Assembly: GCA_002633005.1 (NCBI GenBank)
Contig: NMRA01000080.1
Span: 585,291-649,290, forward strand
DNA: 64,000 nt
Source of the DNA: Phoronis australis
Taxonomy: Eukaryota > Phoronida > Phoronidae
Direction of reading: 5' to 3'
The number at the start of each line of letters is the position of its first letter. Position 1 is the first letter of the stretch. Below are positions 37,701 to 43,557 of the stretch, piece by piece. Position numbers and translations under genes: made by a program. A model generated the notes under the pieces. It was not told the origin of the DNA and made no database searches. It was given only the letters and a program-made list of their open reading frames with translations.

Positions 37701-40098
37701 ATCATATCAGTAAAATAATATCCGAACCGTCGAGTACTTTGTTTAGATTTCTCATTGCAAACTTGACTTATTTTTTTTGTGAAATCAAATGCTGTTTTTT
37801 TATTGCTTCATAACTTCAGTATGTAGCTTTAAGTCAAGTCATGTTAAGTTAATACTAGTCTCTTAAAGACAGTTTTAATAACAGTGAACTTTAGACAATA
37901 ATAGCTCATTTCACCGACTACAAAATATCACAAGGTAAAATAAATAAATTTAATACTACAAATAAAACAAACAAGGAAATTCAGGCAATTTTTGGTGTTA
38001 TTTTTACTACAAAATTTATAATACAAAACTCCAGTTTCAACATTAATAAGAGATTCCCTAAAAATCATTAAGTGTACACGCAACAGAACAGAAATGCCAT
38101 ACTAGAGTTGAATGGACAAACTGTCTTGTTTGTGCAGTACATGTCACTGAGAAAACACAATGACCAACTACCCATATAATCCCAGTTTGTTCAGTGAAAC
38201 AGATGAAGAAACACAACAGATACGTGAATTACGGACAGTTATTACGATGCAGAGGACAAATAATTAACCTTACACATGTCATCTAAGATAGCCAATTGTT
38301 TGTAACTTCCATGAAAATAACACCAAAAATGTTGGCATTCCCTTTAAGACATTTTGAAGTGCTTACAGCTGCAGATGCCAGTTGACCAGAGATCTGCTTC
38401 AGAGCCACCGACCGCAGAATAGGACCGTGCTCGTCATACACTACACTCTTCTTGGGTCTAAAAGTAGTCAGATATCACACGTGTCACTGCTGAAAATTGA
38501 ATTTGTTTTTTGGAATTGTAGAAAAAATAAGTCATCAAGTCATTCAAAGTGAATTCTTTGATAATGAGGAATTTTTTAGAAATGAAAAGAAATGCAATTT
38601 TCCACAATCACAAAATTATTGATCTGAGCTTATTTTTTGTGTGCAGCTTTATTCAAATAAATACTGAATCTTTTGCCAATTGCTCGCTAGTGAACAAGAA
38701 TTTAAACCTAAACAACCGCAAATGTGGACTCTCATTTCACGCATTCATCCAAGGCACGGAGATAAAGCTCGCTGTCAAACGAACAAGACAGTCAAAGAAG
38801 AGAATTGAAACCAGGTAACAGCAGTGACAGGCCACAGCAATGACAGGTCACAGCAGTGACAGAAAAAACGTAAACAATTAACAGCTATTTACAACAACTA
38901 AATTTCAAAACACGCAGATTTTAATTAAGTTGTCAATATCAAGGAGAAACTACAAGACAGAGAATGAAAAACTTGACAGACAAACCTTTTCTTCTTTTCT
39001 TCCAGCGAGTCATGGCTTGACATAGATGTAGTTTCTGCAGTATCTTCTTGTAGGAAGAGTAGGTCATCGTCAGTAAACACCTCCTCATTATCGGGCTATA
39101 GGAAAGTATAAGATTTAGTGACCAAAGTACATAAAAGCCCACCCCATGCTAATTAGGTCAAGCCAAAATTCAAAATTTCAAGTCTAAAGTTGTAAAGTTA
39201 GCTGTGATAAAGGAATCTTTCCATTGAAGTGAGCTCCATTCGGACCATAATAACGCTATCATACCTAATTAGGAACACTAACTGGCAGTATTACAGAACC
39301 ATTTATATAACCAGTTACACCACAAAGCATGAACCAATGAAGCAATCAGTTTTAAGAGATGGCAATGCATAAGGTTTTAAAAGTTCGCTCTGTTTCTTGC
39401 AGACATATCTTGCATAATATCAATCGGGAATACGTCAATGCATACAACATATATATTCAGTATTATTATAACATAAGTACCTCACTGAACCATTTGGCTT
39501 GATAAGATGTTAGGAGACAGAAGCAGGATTAATTTTGTTACAAACCTCACTGAGAATACTTTCAAGGGATTGTGGGGTGTCCACCTTAGGTATGTCGTTT
39601 TCGATTTCCCCGAGCTGTAATTTAACAAAAAAAATTCCTACGTCACAATTGTTTGCCCATTGAAACACATTCGAAGCTATTAAAGTGGCTATAATTCAGC
39701 ATTCCACCAAAGAAGCAAACTTTTGATTCAGATCACTTATCGCTCTTAATTTTAACTTGTTCCTTGGTCTGATGAAAAGTGGCTTTGGGTTTTCAAATTA
39801 CTGAAAGTTTGTTTTTCTTTGAGACTATGTTAAGCAAATAACATGACCTGCCTTGACAAGTCAAATTATGAAGCCTGTTCTGAAGCAAAAACAAACTGTT
39901 AATTTTTATCCGAGTCCAGAAACCATGTCTAATTTCACTAAGGAACAATTTGAGACCAATTTTATTATGATGAGTGGTCTAAATCAAAAGTTGGTCTTTG
40001 TGATAGAAGTCAGTTTATACCCAATTTGAGAAAGGTATTACTCATTCATCCCCATAGAATACATTTAAAAACATTCCACCACACACTGAGCTCAATCT

Positions 40099-40186
<88 letters not shown>

Positions 40187-41945
40187 TTACTCCAAAATGC
40201 CCTGTTGTGAAAGAGCTTCCGGTGAATCATATGAGCCTCTGTTAGCTACTCGCTAATGGGCAATTGCCAATTAGCTGAATGGTTAGCACGCTCGCTGGTT
40301 AAATCGGGGTCGCTGGTTCGATACCCAAGGTCGGGCAATCTCGTCTATTATGATAATTGGTGCAGTCGGCAAACGGATGATATACCAATGAAGCACTTCA
40401 TAGACCCTGGGGTCTGAGACAGCACGCTTGATGGTAAGGTACAAGCATAATGCAATGTACATGTACAGGCATGATGTAAGGTGCATGCACAAGCATAATG
40501 TAAGGTGCATGTACAAGGCAGGGCATAAGGTGCGTGTACAGACATAATGTAAGGTACACCTGGCTGGTGGCGCGCTAGTTGATAGGAAAGGGGGGAATGT
40601 TGTGAAAGTGCTTCCGGTGAATCATATATGAGCCTCTGTCAGCTACTCGCTAACGAGTATTTGCCTATTAGATGAATGGTTAGCACGCTCGCCGGTTAAA
40701 TCGGGGTCGGTAGTTCGATTCCCAAGGTCGGGCAATCTCGGCTAGTATACTGGGGAACCCAATGTTCGTCCGCCTAAGCATAAAACCGACTTGCTGTTGT
40801 ACTCACCGAATTATTCCACTTCAAAGTTATGATCTGAATAGGATTCGATTTAACTCTAACAGATATACCGCATTCATCGATTCGGAAGTTTTCTTTAATT
40901 TGTGCCGAGTTATTTCAAATGTGCACTGCCTTCGGCAGCCATTTTATTGTGACACCTAAGTTCGTCATATGCTGCCCCCTTTTGTAAAAACTGAGAAACA
41001 TGCAGAAAAAGGCCAACGAAGTAATGAAAATTGCAACAGCCTGTTTTTATTGACATAAACTCGATTTGAAGCTTTGATGTTGAGCTCTGCACTGTGGTTT
41101 CCAATAAAAGCCAATTGGACAACATTTCAATGCAGTTTAATGGTGAATGCGTGAGGCAAAATGTTAAGAACCCAGCGTATCGCATTTGTCTGCGGATTTT
41201 TCCTTTGGCCTTCTAGATCCTACTAGTGCCTGGGAAAAACAGATACATTGCATAAACAAACCCTGGATCATGTTTTGTGTCCCGTCGGAAGAAAATTTAA
41301 ATTCGAAAACATCTTCTGAAAACGCACAAAAAAGTGTATTAGTAAAATCTACTGATTTTTAAGTGGTTTTAAAAAACAATCGGTAAACTCACCGATTTTT
41401 GTCTCATTACTTTGATACGTGTCTCTTCCGATAAGTTAGTACCTAACGTGCAGACGAGCACTCCAAATTGGAACGCTAAGTCCCGCGTGGTTGCGCTGCA
41501 CGCGAAACAAGATGGCGGACGAACTTTGGAGCCTGACGAAAATAGGTAACCGGACTATATTATGACATCCCATTGAATTATGGAACACCTCGAGACCAAA
41601 TTCATTCATAAGATGAAATCCAGCAGCAGTAATTTCATCTAGAGTCATGGCAGATAACTAGTCTATCCACAAAAGAGCCAATGGGCTCACATTTTAGCAT
41701 CTGAAACAAAACACAACAAAAACAACAACAACAACAACAAACTTAATAAAAGGAGAATTTCCACATTCGCATGTGATGTTCATTTTTTCAGAATGAGGGC
41801 AATTTCACAAATCGTGGAGACCTATTTGCAATTCATTGTCAGTTTAGATGATTCAAGAGAGTGAACGCCGTTGTCACATTACCTCGTCGAGTAAGAAGTC
41901 GAGATTTTCAGCTCTTTCCATCAAGTCGTCGGCTGTTTCGGCCAT
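13289..41945 (-). CDS. VPS8: VPS8 homolog, CORVET subunit (whole gene, 34 coding exons)
   Basis: I assembled 34 exons whose phases join without a break into 4152 nt (1383 codons plus TGA); human VPS8 has 1428. The order matches the human protein throughout. An acidic N-terminus (about 1-80) leads to a WD40-type beta-propeller (about 81-466). A long alpha-solenoid of clathrin-heavy-chain-like repeats follows, with the landmarks FLECLEPYIL, CCLAGRAYPLGDI, LKFDTREFLNVLAL and EALWFPLL. A RING-H2 comes last, with ligands C1234, C1237, C1255, H1257, H1260, C1263, C1281 and C1284. VPS8 is the Rab5-binding subunit of CORVET, which tethers early endosomes. Introns are GT-AG except one GC-AG after exon 29. 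A plus-strand NHL gene lies inside intron 13. A second copy of exon 8 (34511-34578) is an assembly duplicate. Confidence 0.96.
13407..13509. repeat. 52-bp tandem duplication over the exon 34 acceptor
   Basis: Two copies (13407-13458 and 13459-13509, about 94% alike) each contain the minus-strand acceptor TTGTAG and the first bases of exon 34. The upstream decoy acceptor (after 13469) would read MRIFT and then stop. Confidence 0.8.
13993..14061 (-). CDS. VPS8: VPS8 coding exon 33
   Basis: Encodes 23 residues, ANLSAEQLNAMENLRRSQKT and three more, phase 0 to 0, with a TTTCAG acceptor and a GTAAGT donor. It matches the human segment around DPQQIQAFDQL just before the tail. Confidence 0.82.
14247..14439 (-). 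CDS. VPS8: VPS8 coding exon 32 (RING-H2, second half)
   Basis: Begins RCGHGYHSSCL, supplying zinc ligands C1255, H1257, H1260 and C1263, and continues to WTCYLC with C1281 and C1284. A Ser/Pro/Arg-rich linker follows. Phase 2 to 0, 193 nt. Confidence 0.92.
15108..15274 (-). CDS. VPS8: VPS8 coding exon 31 (RING-H2, first half)
   Basis: Ends in TREDDCNLCKKTF, giving the first zinc pair C1234 and C1237, then a V-I-V-F strand. It aligns to the human DYCSICLQQY segment. Phase 0 to 2. Confidence 0.92.
15737..15817 (-). CDS. VPS8: VPS8 coding exon 30
   Basis: Encodes DPSYSTGKFGEIKELILGML and seven more residues, close to human DPVYGKGKLGEIRGLILGML. Phase 0 to 0. It follows the single GC-AG intron. 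Confidence 0.93.
15978..16339. mobile_element. TTAA-flanked MITE, family A copy 1
   Basis: Starts TTAAAAAGATACTAAACCC and ends with the complement of TTAAAAGGACACTAAACCC. This gives 26-bp terminal inverted repeats with TTAA at both ends, the target used by piggyBac-like transposases. It is 362 bp, has no coding capacity, and lies in the VPS8 intron between exons 30 and 29. A second copy is at 35836-36187. Confidence 0.7.
16906..16988 (-). CDS. VPS8: VPS8 coding exon 29 (GC donor)
   Basis: Encodes FKEQTRHVLNSMMGYIGPPA plus ILQKIMQ, matching human LTMQVLNSMAAFIALPSILQRILQ. The exon ends CAG followed by GCAAGT, a textbook GC-AG donor; no GT donor keeps the alignment. Phase 1 to 0. Confidence 0.9.
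17743..17919 (-). CDS. VPS8: VPS8 coding exon 28
   Basis: Contains VIQLCQRSSSRINEKEREAL and WFPLLESMMMPQ, nearly identical to human QREALWFPLLEAMMAPQ. Phase 1 to 1, 177 nt. Confidence 0.95.
18324..18483 (-). CDS. VPS8: VPS8 coding exon 27
   Basis: Contains AVAYLLEKSGDILGAFSILL, matching human AYLLEKKGDIHGAFLIML, in the distal alpha-solenoid. Phase 0 to 1. Confidence 0.95.
19465..19621 (-). CDS. VPS8: VPS8 coding exon 26
   Basis: Contains YIELMCQYQPSMVYHYILRT and EDYRLEQTLE, matching human FIELLCQFNPTQVIETLQVLECYRLEET. Phase 2 to 0. Confidence 0.93.
19930..20168 (-). CDS. VPS8: VPS8 coding exon 25
   Basis: The longest VPS8 exon (239 nt, phase 0 to 2). It encodes alpha-solenoid sequence beginning HQAFSYIQGILLGED and ending FKFLKGLFEYR, as human YIHNILSIPG to FKFLRSLLDPR. 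Confidence 0.93.
20454..20538 (-). CDS. VPS8: VPS8 coding exon 24
   Basis: Encodes FYRVCELLYEKRQEFDKILS and CYWRDEARK, matching human FYQICEFMYEREHQYDKIIDCYLRD. Phase 2 to 0. Confidence 0.94.
20971..21110 (-). CDS. VPS8: VPS8 coding exon 23
   Basis: Encodes VLEFLSQPGDDTRHEERQQA and LMELLQAGGLQQFDENRLL, very close to human VLEFLCSPDDDSRHSERQQVLLELLQAGG. Phase 0 to 2. Confidence 0.96.
21561..21720 (-). CDS. VPS8: VPS8 coding exon 22
   Basis: Encodes RVIDILLQVMVENVGFSPSQ and VGILFTFLARQMARHENT, matching human RIVDILLKVMVENSDFTPSQVGCLFTFLARQ. Phase 2 to 0. Confidence 0.96.
22351..22505 (-). CDS. VPS8: VPS8 coding exon 21
   Basis: Contains LQTLLKFDTREFLNVLALAF, matching human IRTLLHFDTREFLNVLALTF. 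Phase 0 to 2, 155 nt. Confidence 0.95.
22636..22659 (-). repeat. duplicated splice donor after exon 20 (24-nt spacing)
   Basis: The real donor (minus strand GTAAGGCAC at 22659 downward) is repeated 24 nt downstream as another GTAAGGCAC (donor at 22635). Using the second donor would add eight codons, VRHAICGA, with the frame kept and no stop. Confidence 0.7.
22660..22732 (-). CDS. VPS8: VPS8 coding exon 20
   Basis: Encodes SCCLAGRAYPLGDIADDLAI and KVKDE, matching human SCCLAGRAYPLGDIPEDLVP. Phase 2 to 0, 73 nt. Confidence 0.95.
22954..23138 (-). CDS. VPS8: VPS8 coding exon 19
   Basis: Begins IVVLCWQNGLYDAILYVYNK, matching human VLMCWENRLYDAMIYVYNRGMNEFISPMEKL. Phase 0 to 2. Confidence 0.95.
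23395..23843. repeat. tandem array (about 115-125 bp unit) seeded by the exon 18 end
   Basis: Four to five decayed units combine a GGTAGATA...TTTCCATCTTCAC block with a degraded copy of the last bases of VPS8 exon 18 and its donor. On the minus strand one unit reads GATGTGGCTATTTTAGAAAT where the exon reads GATGTGGCCAGTCTAGACAT. The N at 23489 sits in a C run within the array. Confidence 0.65.
23844..24066 (-). CDS. VPS8: VPS8 coding exon 18
   Basis: Contains GTFLECLEPYILDDKLRSIT and HLDVASLDIHQ, matching human GVFLECLEPYILSDKLVGIT and HMDITSLDIQQ. Phase 2 to 0, 223 nt. Confidence 0.96.
24468..24607 (-). CDS. VPS8: VPS8 coding exon 17
   Basis: Contains MLELLYNYVDLSMTKLCPES and VPVCVDYCLHLQR, matching human MVEILFHYADRALKKCPDQG and VPVIVDYCLLLQR. 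Phase 0 to 2. Confidence 0.95.
25397..25534 (-). CDS. VPS8: VPS8 coding exon 16
   Basis: Encodes RIEVLVKEYDYQGALSLAKS and AKAVVGLLGGVQRRK, the start of the alpha-solenoid after the propeller, matching human ALALAWSFHEGKAKAVVGLSG. Phase 0 to 0. Confidence 0.94.
26192..26302 (-). CDS. VPS8: VPS8 coding exon 15
   Basis: Encodes ACYQSVMGANGQVLILGTKV and SMRTWQE, matching human ACYQSISSYGGQIFYLGTKSVYVMMLRSWRE at the end of the propeller. Phase 0 to 0. Confidence 0.94.
26896..26982 (-). CDS. VPS8: VPS8 coding exon 14
   Basis: Encodes LQLVYGSSYFKSLATGGNVS and QAL, matching human VQLVYNSSHFKSLATGGNVSQAL. Phase 0 to 0. Confidence 0.95.
27121..27176 (+). repeat. G/C-rich dispersed repeat fragment, second copy
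   Basis: Reads CCGGATTTAGATTTAGGGCG then a purine-rich GGGTGCGGGCC block, a diverged relative of the minus-strand fragment at 7925-7995. It sits in the VPS8 intron just upstream of the nested gene. Confidence 0.3.
27446..28897 (+). CDS. B-box/NHL-repeat protein with C-terminal CaaX box, nested in VPS8
   Basis: One 483-codon exon on the strand opposite VPS8, inside the intron between VPS8 exons 14 and 13. A TTTCAG acceptor at 27430, 15 nt before the ATG, suggests an upstream 5' UTR exon. Residues 22-53 form a B-box-like zinc site (C22, C25, C38, C41, C46, C49, H53). Residues 55-215 are an acidic Ser/Thr/Pro linker with PDTSSPPADT-type repeats. Residues 218-473 carry about six NHL-type blades (EPWDVAILPNGNIAITD, EPRGVATDPIGNIYVAD, FPRGVASNSRFEIFVAD), enough for a six-bladed propeller. 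There is no RING, so ubiquitin ligase activity is not predicted. The last residues, GFCVIL, form a CaaX box whose final Leu favours geranylgeranylation, so membrane anchoring is inferred. It is related to TRIM2/3/TRIM71-type proteins but not a clear ortholog. Confidence 0.88.
   Translation: MELSDAEDNMTESPPSGELPLCDTCKSDNKDSAAIWHCLDCDKHMCQLCYNIHVDFGGGGDCRVVKLGDLTEAVPLPDNKDTSHCSNVDAPSSNMLQEPSGGTENGAAVTTLDGVSQAQDTSEKTVPSVTIAQVVVSDDENEINHSSTQETTASPHIPAVEETSQQLGSPPEDAPDTSSPPADTPDTSLPADAPVTSSPLSVKPQKTIQVKKSSTQLRTVNEISAVAVDSNTQEIYVVSHSSKLVMRFKADGTFVRKFASQGANKVKEPWDVAILPNGNIAITDREDKVLKLYNNTNRLLKVFKDVAEPRGVATDPIGNIYVADQETHNIYVFQETHKSCMKVIKPSGCTLITPDFLTINGKKELIVSDAGDDSIKVLSTSGQEASLLFQYGTRGSDWHQLKFPRGVASNSRFEIFVADCYNDRVIVLNMDGSYKQTLLTSADSLVEPQGLELTKDGKLIVATKNGDLLIYQVKKTSGFCVIL
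29118..29201 (-). CDS. VPS8: VPS8 coding exon 13
   Basis: Encodes WINTRTLLTLDMQERVHVLD and VRSNTELE, matching human WINSRTVVLLDSVEKLHVIDRQTQEELE. Phase 0 to 0. The NHL gene lies in the next intron. Confidence 0.95.
30154..30234 (-). CDS. VPS8: VPS8 coding exon 12
   Basis: Encodes 27 residues, VICNSPEDIRFKKLQEMNKS and seven more, corresponding to the human segment ending LHLYYDLINFT. Less conserved, but flanked by clean splice sites and phase 0 to 0. Confidence 0.85.
30451..30799. mobile_element. long foldback MITE
   Basis: About 349 bp with inverted arms covering most of the element: GATGGCCACAGGTACAA at the left and the complement of GATGGCTACAGGTACAA at the right. The arms also share GCTAGCAATCAGCGAATC and AGAAAATTCCAAAAC. 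The centre is a near-palindrome, GAATGTGAATGGC with GCCATTCACATTC. There is no ORF. It lies in the VPS8 intron between exons 12 and 11. Confidence 0.7.
31474..31653 (-). CDS. VPS8: VPS8 coding exon 11
   Basis: Encodes VLIVTLKPDLKVKFTHPLKG and STLPLLAWQFVIIQ, matching human ILVIGLKPSLKVWMTFPYG and SVPLLAWHFVAVQ. Phase 0 to 0, 180 nt. Confidence 0.95.
31857..32084. mobile_element. MITE with about 45-bp inverted termini
   Basis: The left arm includes AAAGATCCCTTTTGGAACCA and the right arm, reversed, AAAGATCCCTTATGGAACCA; both run on into AAGAACC. A second inner hairpin (GGATTCCCT with AGGGAATCT) lies at about 31918-31945. Non-coding, in the VPS8 intron between exons 11 and 10. Confidence 0.65.
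32195..32297 (-). CDS. VPS8: VPS8 coding exon 10
   Basis: Encodes SRGEVCSLEPLHMNYTIKDH and ILAMASLSK, matching human SKGEVCCIEPLHSKPELKDH and LLAMASLTK. Phase 2 to 0. A 20-bp tandem array abuts its acceptor. Confidence 0.93.
32305..32490. repeat. 20-bp tandem repeat, nine copies, at the exon 10 acceptor
   Basis: The unit is close to ATCAAGTCATATTGATTAAT. The array begins 8 nt from the exon 10 boundary, so it fills the branch-point region. On the minus strand each unit holds ATTAAT or GTTAAT, which resembles a branch-point core. Confidence 0.8.
32795..32845 (-). CDS. VPS8: VPS8 coding exon 9
   Basis: A 51-nt exon encoding KRLIGVRTCESKCLFSGS across its junctions, matching human KRVMGVRTCESRCLFSGS. 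Phase 2 to 2. Confidence 0.93.
32846..34483. other. VPS8 intron, no further feature supported
   Basis: Intron between exons 9 and 8. It holds a T run near 33352, a two-copy 22-bp repeat (ACCCGRGGTGTCAGAGTG) near 33430-33470, and a C-rich run near 34268-34287. No ORF or RNA gene is convincing. Confidence 0.5.
34511..34578 (-). pseudogene. VPS8: second copy of VPS8 exon 8 (assembly duplicate)
   Basis: Same 68-nt exon as 35192-35259 with one synonymous difference in the AVC codons. Including both copies adds 68 nt and breaks the frame. The surrounding introns are duplicated too, and an N sits at the junction, so I treat it as an allelic or contig-end copy rather than a biological exon. Confidence 0.8.
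34722..34758 (+). repeat. GACA microsatellite
   Basis: About eight ACAG/GACA units. The allelic copy at 35405-35500 is longer and mixed with CA repeats. Confidence 0.85.
35192..35259 (-). CDS. VPS8: VPS8 coding exon 8
   Basis: Encodes FTDELTIAVCSDSGGSVFEL and EMK, matching human FTDDPTLAICNDSGGSVFELTFK. Phase 0 to 2, 68 nt. Confidence 0.94.
35405..35522 (+). repeat. CA/GACA microsatellite
   Basis: Mixed ACAC and GACA units; the expanded version of 34722-34758. Confidence 0.85.
35836..36187. mobile_element. TTAA-flanked MITE, family A copy 2
   Basis: Left end TTAAAAGGACACCAAACCCG; right end is the complement of TTAAAGGGATACTAAACCCG. TTAA lies at both outer edges and the length is 352 bp. 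It belongs to the same family as 15978-16339. The left end is also present in the assembly-duplicate copy before the N. Confidence 0.7.
36222..36308 (-). CDS. VPS8: VPS8 coding exon 7
   Basis: Encodes ITMWDLTSGKLLRTITDAHP and PGTAVLHVK, matching human ITMWDLASGKLLRSITDAHPPGTAILHIK, a propeller blade. Phase 0 to 0. Confidence 0.96.
36593..36717 (-). CDS. VPS8: VPS8 coding exon 6
   Basis: Encodes LGSTAVGAQYGAVSALGFNR and CTRLLCGFAKGQ, matching human LGSTSVGGQYGAISALSINNDCSRLLCGFAKGQ. Phase 1 to 0. Confidence 0.96.
37276..37500. repeat. decayed tandem repeat, about 30-36 bp period
   Basis: Several units related to TTGGTTTAAATTCAAGGCCT and TTCAAAGACTTTTCAAGA. A TTCAAGGACTTTTCAAGGCC fragment near 36977 belongs to the same family. 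It lies in a VPS8 intron. Confidence 0.6.
37531..37618 (-). CDS. VPS8: VPS8 coding exon 5
   Basis: Encodes DRVDAGLPSAMAVSSLIAVG and TAHGLVLVF, matching human DKVDAGLPTAIAVSSLIAVGTSHGLALIF, the first propeller blade. Phase 0 to 1. Confidence 0.96.
38367..38457 (-). CDS. VPS8: VPS8 coding exon 4
   Basis: Encodes PKKSVVYDEHGPILRSVALK and QISGQLASAA, matching human SLHGSVMRHSLLKGISAQIVSAA. Phase 2 to 0. Confidence 0.9.
38986..39095 (-). CDS. VPS8: VPS8 coding exon 3
   Basis: Acidic segment PDNEEVFTDDDLLFLQEDTA and a Ser-rich MSSHDSLEEKKKR, corresponding to human DDEDESFILEDPTLL and SSVASSDSGDR...KRKKK. Phase 0 to 2. Confidence 0.88.
39546..39614 (-). CDS. VPS8: VPS8 coding exon 2
   Basis: Encodes EIENDIPKVDTPQSLESILS, matching human KEFDIPQVDTPPTLESILNE. 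Phase 0 to 0, 69 nt. Confidence 0.92.
39748..39966 (+). mobile_element. MITE-like element, family B copy 2
   Basis: Shares GACAAGTCAAATTATGAAGC, a CAAACTGTTA block and a right end AAGGAACAATTTGAGACCAA with the element at 8502-8727. The left inverted end (TTTTAACTTGTTCCTTGG) is partly decayed. Confidence 0.5.
40096..40183 (+). repeat. GACA then CA microsatellite
   Basis: About 14 perfect ACAG units run directly into about 13 CA units. Confidence 0.95.
40200..40345 (+). repeat. tRNA-derived SINE-like repeat, copy 1
   Basis: Contains an A-box-like TAGCTGAATGGTTAGCACGC and a B-box-like CTGGTTCGATACCC at tRNA spacing, inside a longer unit that starts TGTTGTGAAAGAGCTTCCGG. The flanks cannot form an acceptor stem, so it is a tRNA-derived repeat and not a tRNA gene. 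Confidence 0.65.
40597..40748 (+). repeat. tRNA-derived SINE-like repeat, copy 2
   Basis: A second copy about 395 bp downstream of the first in the same orientation, starting TGTTGTGAAAGTGCTTCCGG and with B-box GTAGTTCGATTCCC. Between the copies lies a short repeat of the type TAAGGTGCATGTACAAGCAT (about 40433-40560). Confidence 0.65.
41705..41745 (+). repeat. CAA microsatellite
   Basis: AACAACAACAACAACAACAA-type simple repeat in the first VPS8 intron. Confidence 0.8.
41883..41945 (-). CDS. VPS8: VPS8 coding exon 1 (start codon)
   Basis: Starts MAETADDLMERAENLDFLLD and ends E before GTAATG. The ATG context is ATTAAAATGG, a good Kozak match with A at -3 and G at +4. Phase 0 end, joining LGEIENDIPKV. 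It corresponds to the acidic human N-terminus, and the human protein is longer there, so an extra 5' exon cannot be excluded. Confidence 0.82.
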
Positions 41946-42188
41946 TTTAATGAAAATGAGGCGAACGTGGTTTTTGTAGCATTTCGTAGTTTTATTACAC
42001 GTGAATATTATGCTAATTAAAAAATCTTTTAACAAACATCTTTAATGAAACTAATAATTTATTTTGCAAAATATATATCGTATCACTAGCAATACTGACA
42101 CTTACCAAACGTTAAAATGACTATTTTAAATTAAAGCACTATCCCAGCTTCACGGAGCAAAAATATCCAATCGAATGCTCAATAATGA

Positions 42189-42196
42189 TCACGTGA
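42189..42196. promoter_or_regulatory. candidate CLEAR/E-box TCACGTGA
   Basis: Palindromic TCACGTGA, the core of sites bound by TFEB/MITF/USF factors, about 245 bp upstream of the VPS8 start. It suits an endolysosomal gene, but such 8-mers arise by chance. Confidence 0.3.
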
Positions 42197-43020
42197 TTAG
42201 CTAAGCAACCATCAACATTTTTAGTGTGACCGGTGCTAGAAAACGCAGTTAAATCGTGGTTAATAAACAGGTAAATCTCTTGCTTGTGAAACGAATTCTG
42301 CTCGCAAGAGCTTTATGAATAACCAAATTTTATTATTTATGTAAAAATGTATGGTGTTTTTTCGTTGAAACGTTTATTGACCATACGTTTTCAACTGATT
42401 CCAATGTTGTTGATCGTTCCCTTCTCTCCGAATAGGTTTCTGGCCTTTTGCCCAATTTTTGCAAACTGTGAGGAACTAAAAATGCAACATTTGCAAACTG
42501 TTGATAAAAATGAACTTATATGTGCAAAAATTTTGATATCAAGATAATCGTTTCTATTTGATGTTATGATTTTGGGATCAGCAGGCTTCTAGACCTAGTC
42601 CTTGAATCATGAGACTAAGTCTAAGATTAGTAAGAATAGTTAAGAATAAAACCTACACGCTTTTCGTTTTTCCACCAAGACGAGAGTCAAACTCGTAACT
42701 CTGGAATATGAAATACGTCTATGAGACAAGACAGTGGTGCAGATTCTCTTCTATTGACACTCAGGTTTCGACAATTGCGAACCAAACTTGGGTTAGTTGT
42801 AATGTACCCAGGTTCTTGTAGTTGTACATGTGACATTAACATAACGTTCACCTTTCGCCCTGTTTAGCTGGCCAAAAAAAAACTTTTGTTCTCCATCTCA
42901 TAAAATCAGTCCCCCAACATGGCCATCCCAAATTACACAGTGACACTGAATTGTGTTTTATGCCTTTGTTTGCTATGGTTTAAACTAGCTGTAGGCCACT
43001 AGTTACTGCTTCAACATTAG

Positions 43021-43211
43021 TATTCTCTTTTTCCTTACTCAAATGACAACTGACAGTTTGTTGTTGCTTGAGATCTTGCTCAGTGAATAAGTTGACAGAA
43101 TGCCGTGTCAACTCAACTTGTAGAGTCTTGTCTCGAGCAGTGACAAACTGTCAGCTCTGTCTCAGTCCAGAAGTCATGCCCGTTTTGACTAAGGAACATG
43201 TTGAGAATATT
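43021..43211 (+). mobile_element. MITE-like element, family B copy 3
   Basis: Shares GACAAACTGTCAG, CCAGAAGTCATG and a right end ACTAAGGAACATGTTGAGAA with the other family B copies. The left end TCTCTTTTTCCTTACTCAAA is a weak inverted match. Confidence 0.45.
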
Positions 43212-43466
43212 TTCAAACAGTAACTGGTAAAAAATTTTTTCTTTTGTGACGACTGGTAGGTTTACAGGCACTTCAAGCCAGACACAATGTAGTAAAGACC
43301 ACAAAGAGAACTTTACTAAGCTATAGCAGTTGAGCATGTGAGGAACTGAACTCGGAGCTGCTGTGTTATGGTTATGCGTCTTTATGCTTTAATCACAAAA
43401 CCACTAAGCTGTAACTGTTTGCCTTTTGATTTGTTTTAAGTCAGTTACTGTGATTTCAGAGGCGTG

Positions 43467-43557
43467 ATGGCACGCAAGAAGCAGGAGATAGCCCTGCAGG
43501 CAGAGATTGAAACACAGGAAGAATGGGAGGAAATGTTATCCAAAGAGGGTCTAACTG
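43467..43557 (+). CDS. NME8: NME8-like first coding exon
   Basis: Follows a TTTCAG acceptor at 43459 and a 7-nt 5' UTR tail. Encodes [20 protein letters not shown] and [10 protein letters not shown], as human MASKKREVQLQTVINNQSLWDEMLQNKGLT. Ends phase 1. Confidence 0.93.

Larger units (their letters stand above)
41946..43459. promoter_or_regulatory. head-to-head intergenic region, VPS8 and NME8-like
   Basis: The start codons of the two genes are 1.52 kb apart and divergent. TCACGTGA lies at 42189-42196 and a half X-box-like GGTTGCTTAG (minus strand) at 42201-42210. A possible non-coding first exon of the plus-strand gene ends at 42270 (AACAG before GTAAAT). A family B MITE-like copy lies at 43021-43211. 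Confidence 0.5.

Noticed and set aside
40257-40335. tRNA gene
   Set aside because: A and B boxes are present but the flanks do not form an acceptor stem, and a second diverged copy in a longer shared unit marks it as a SINE.
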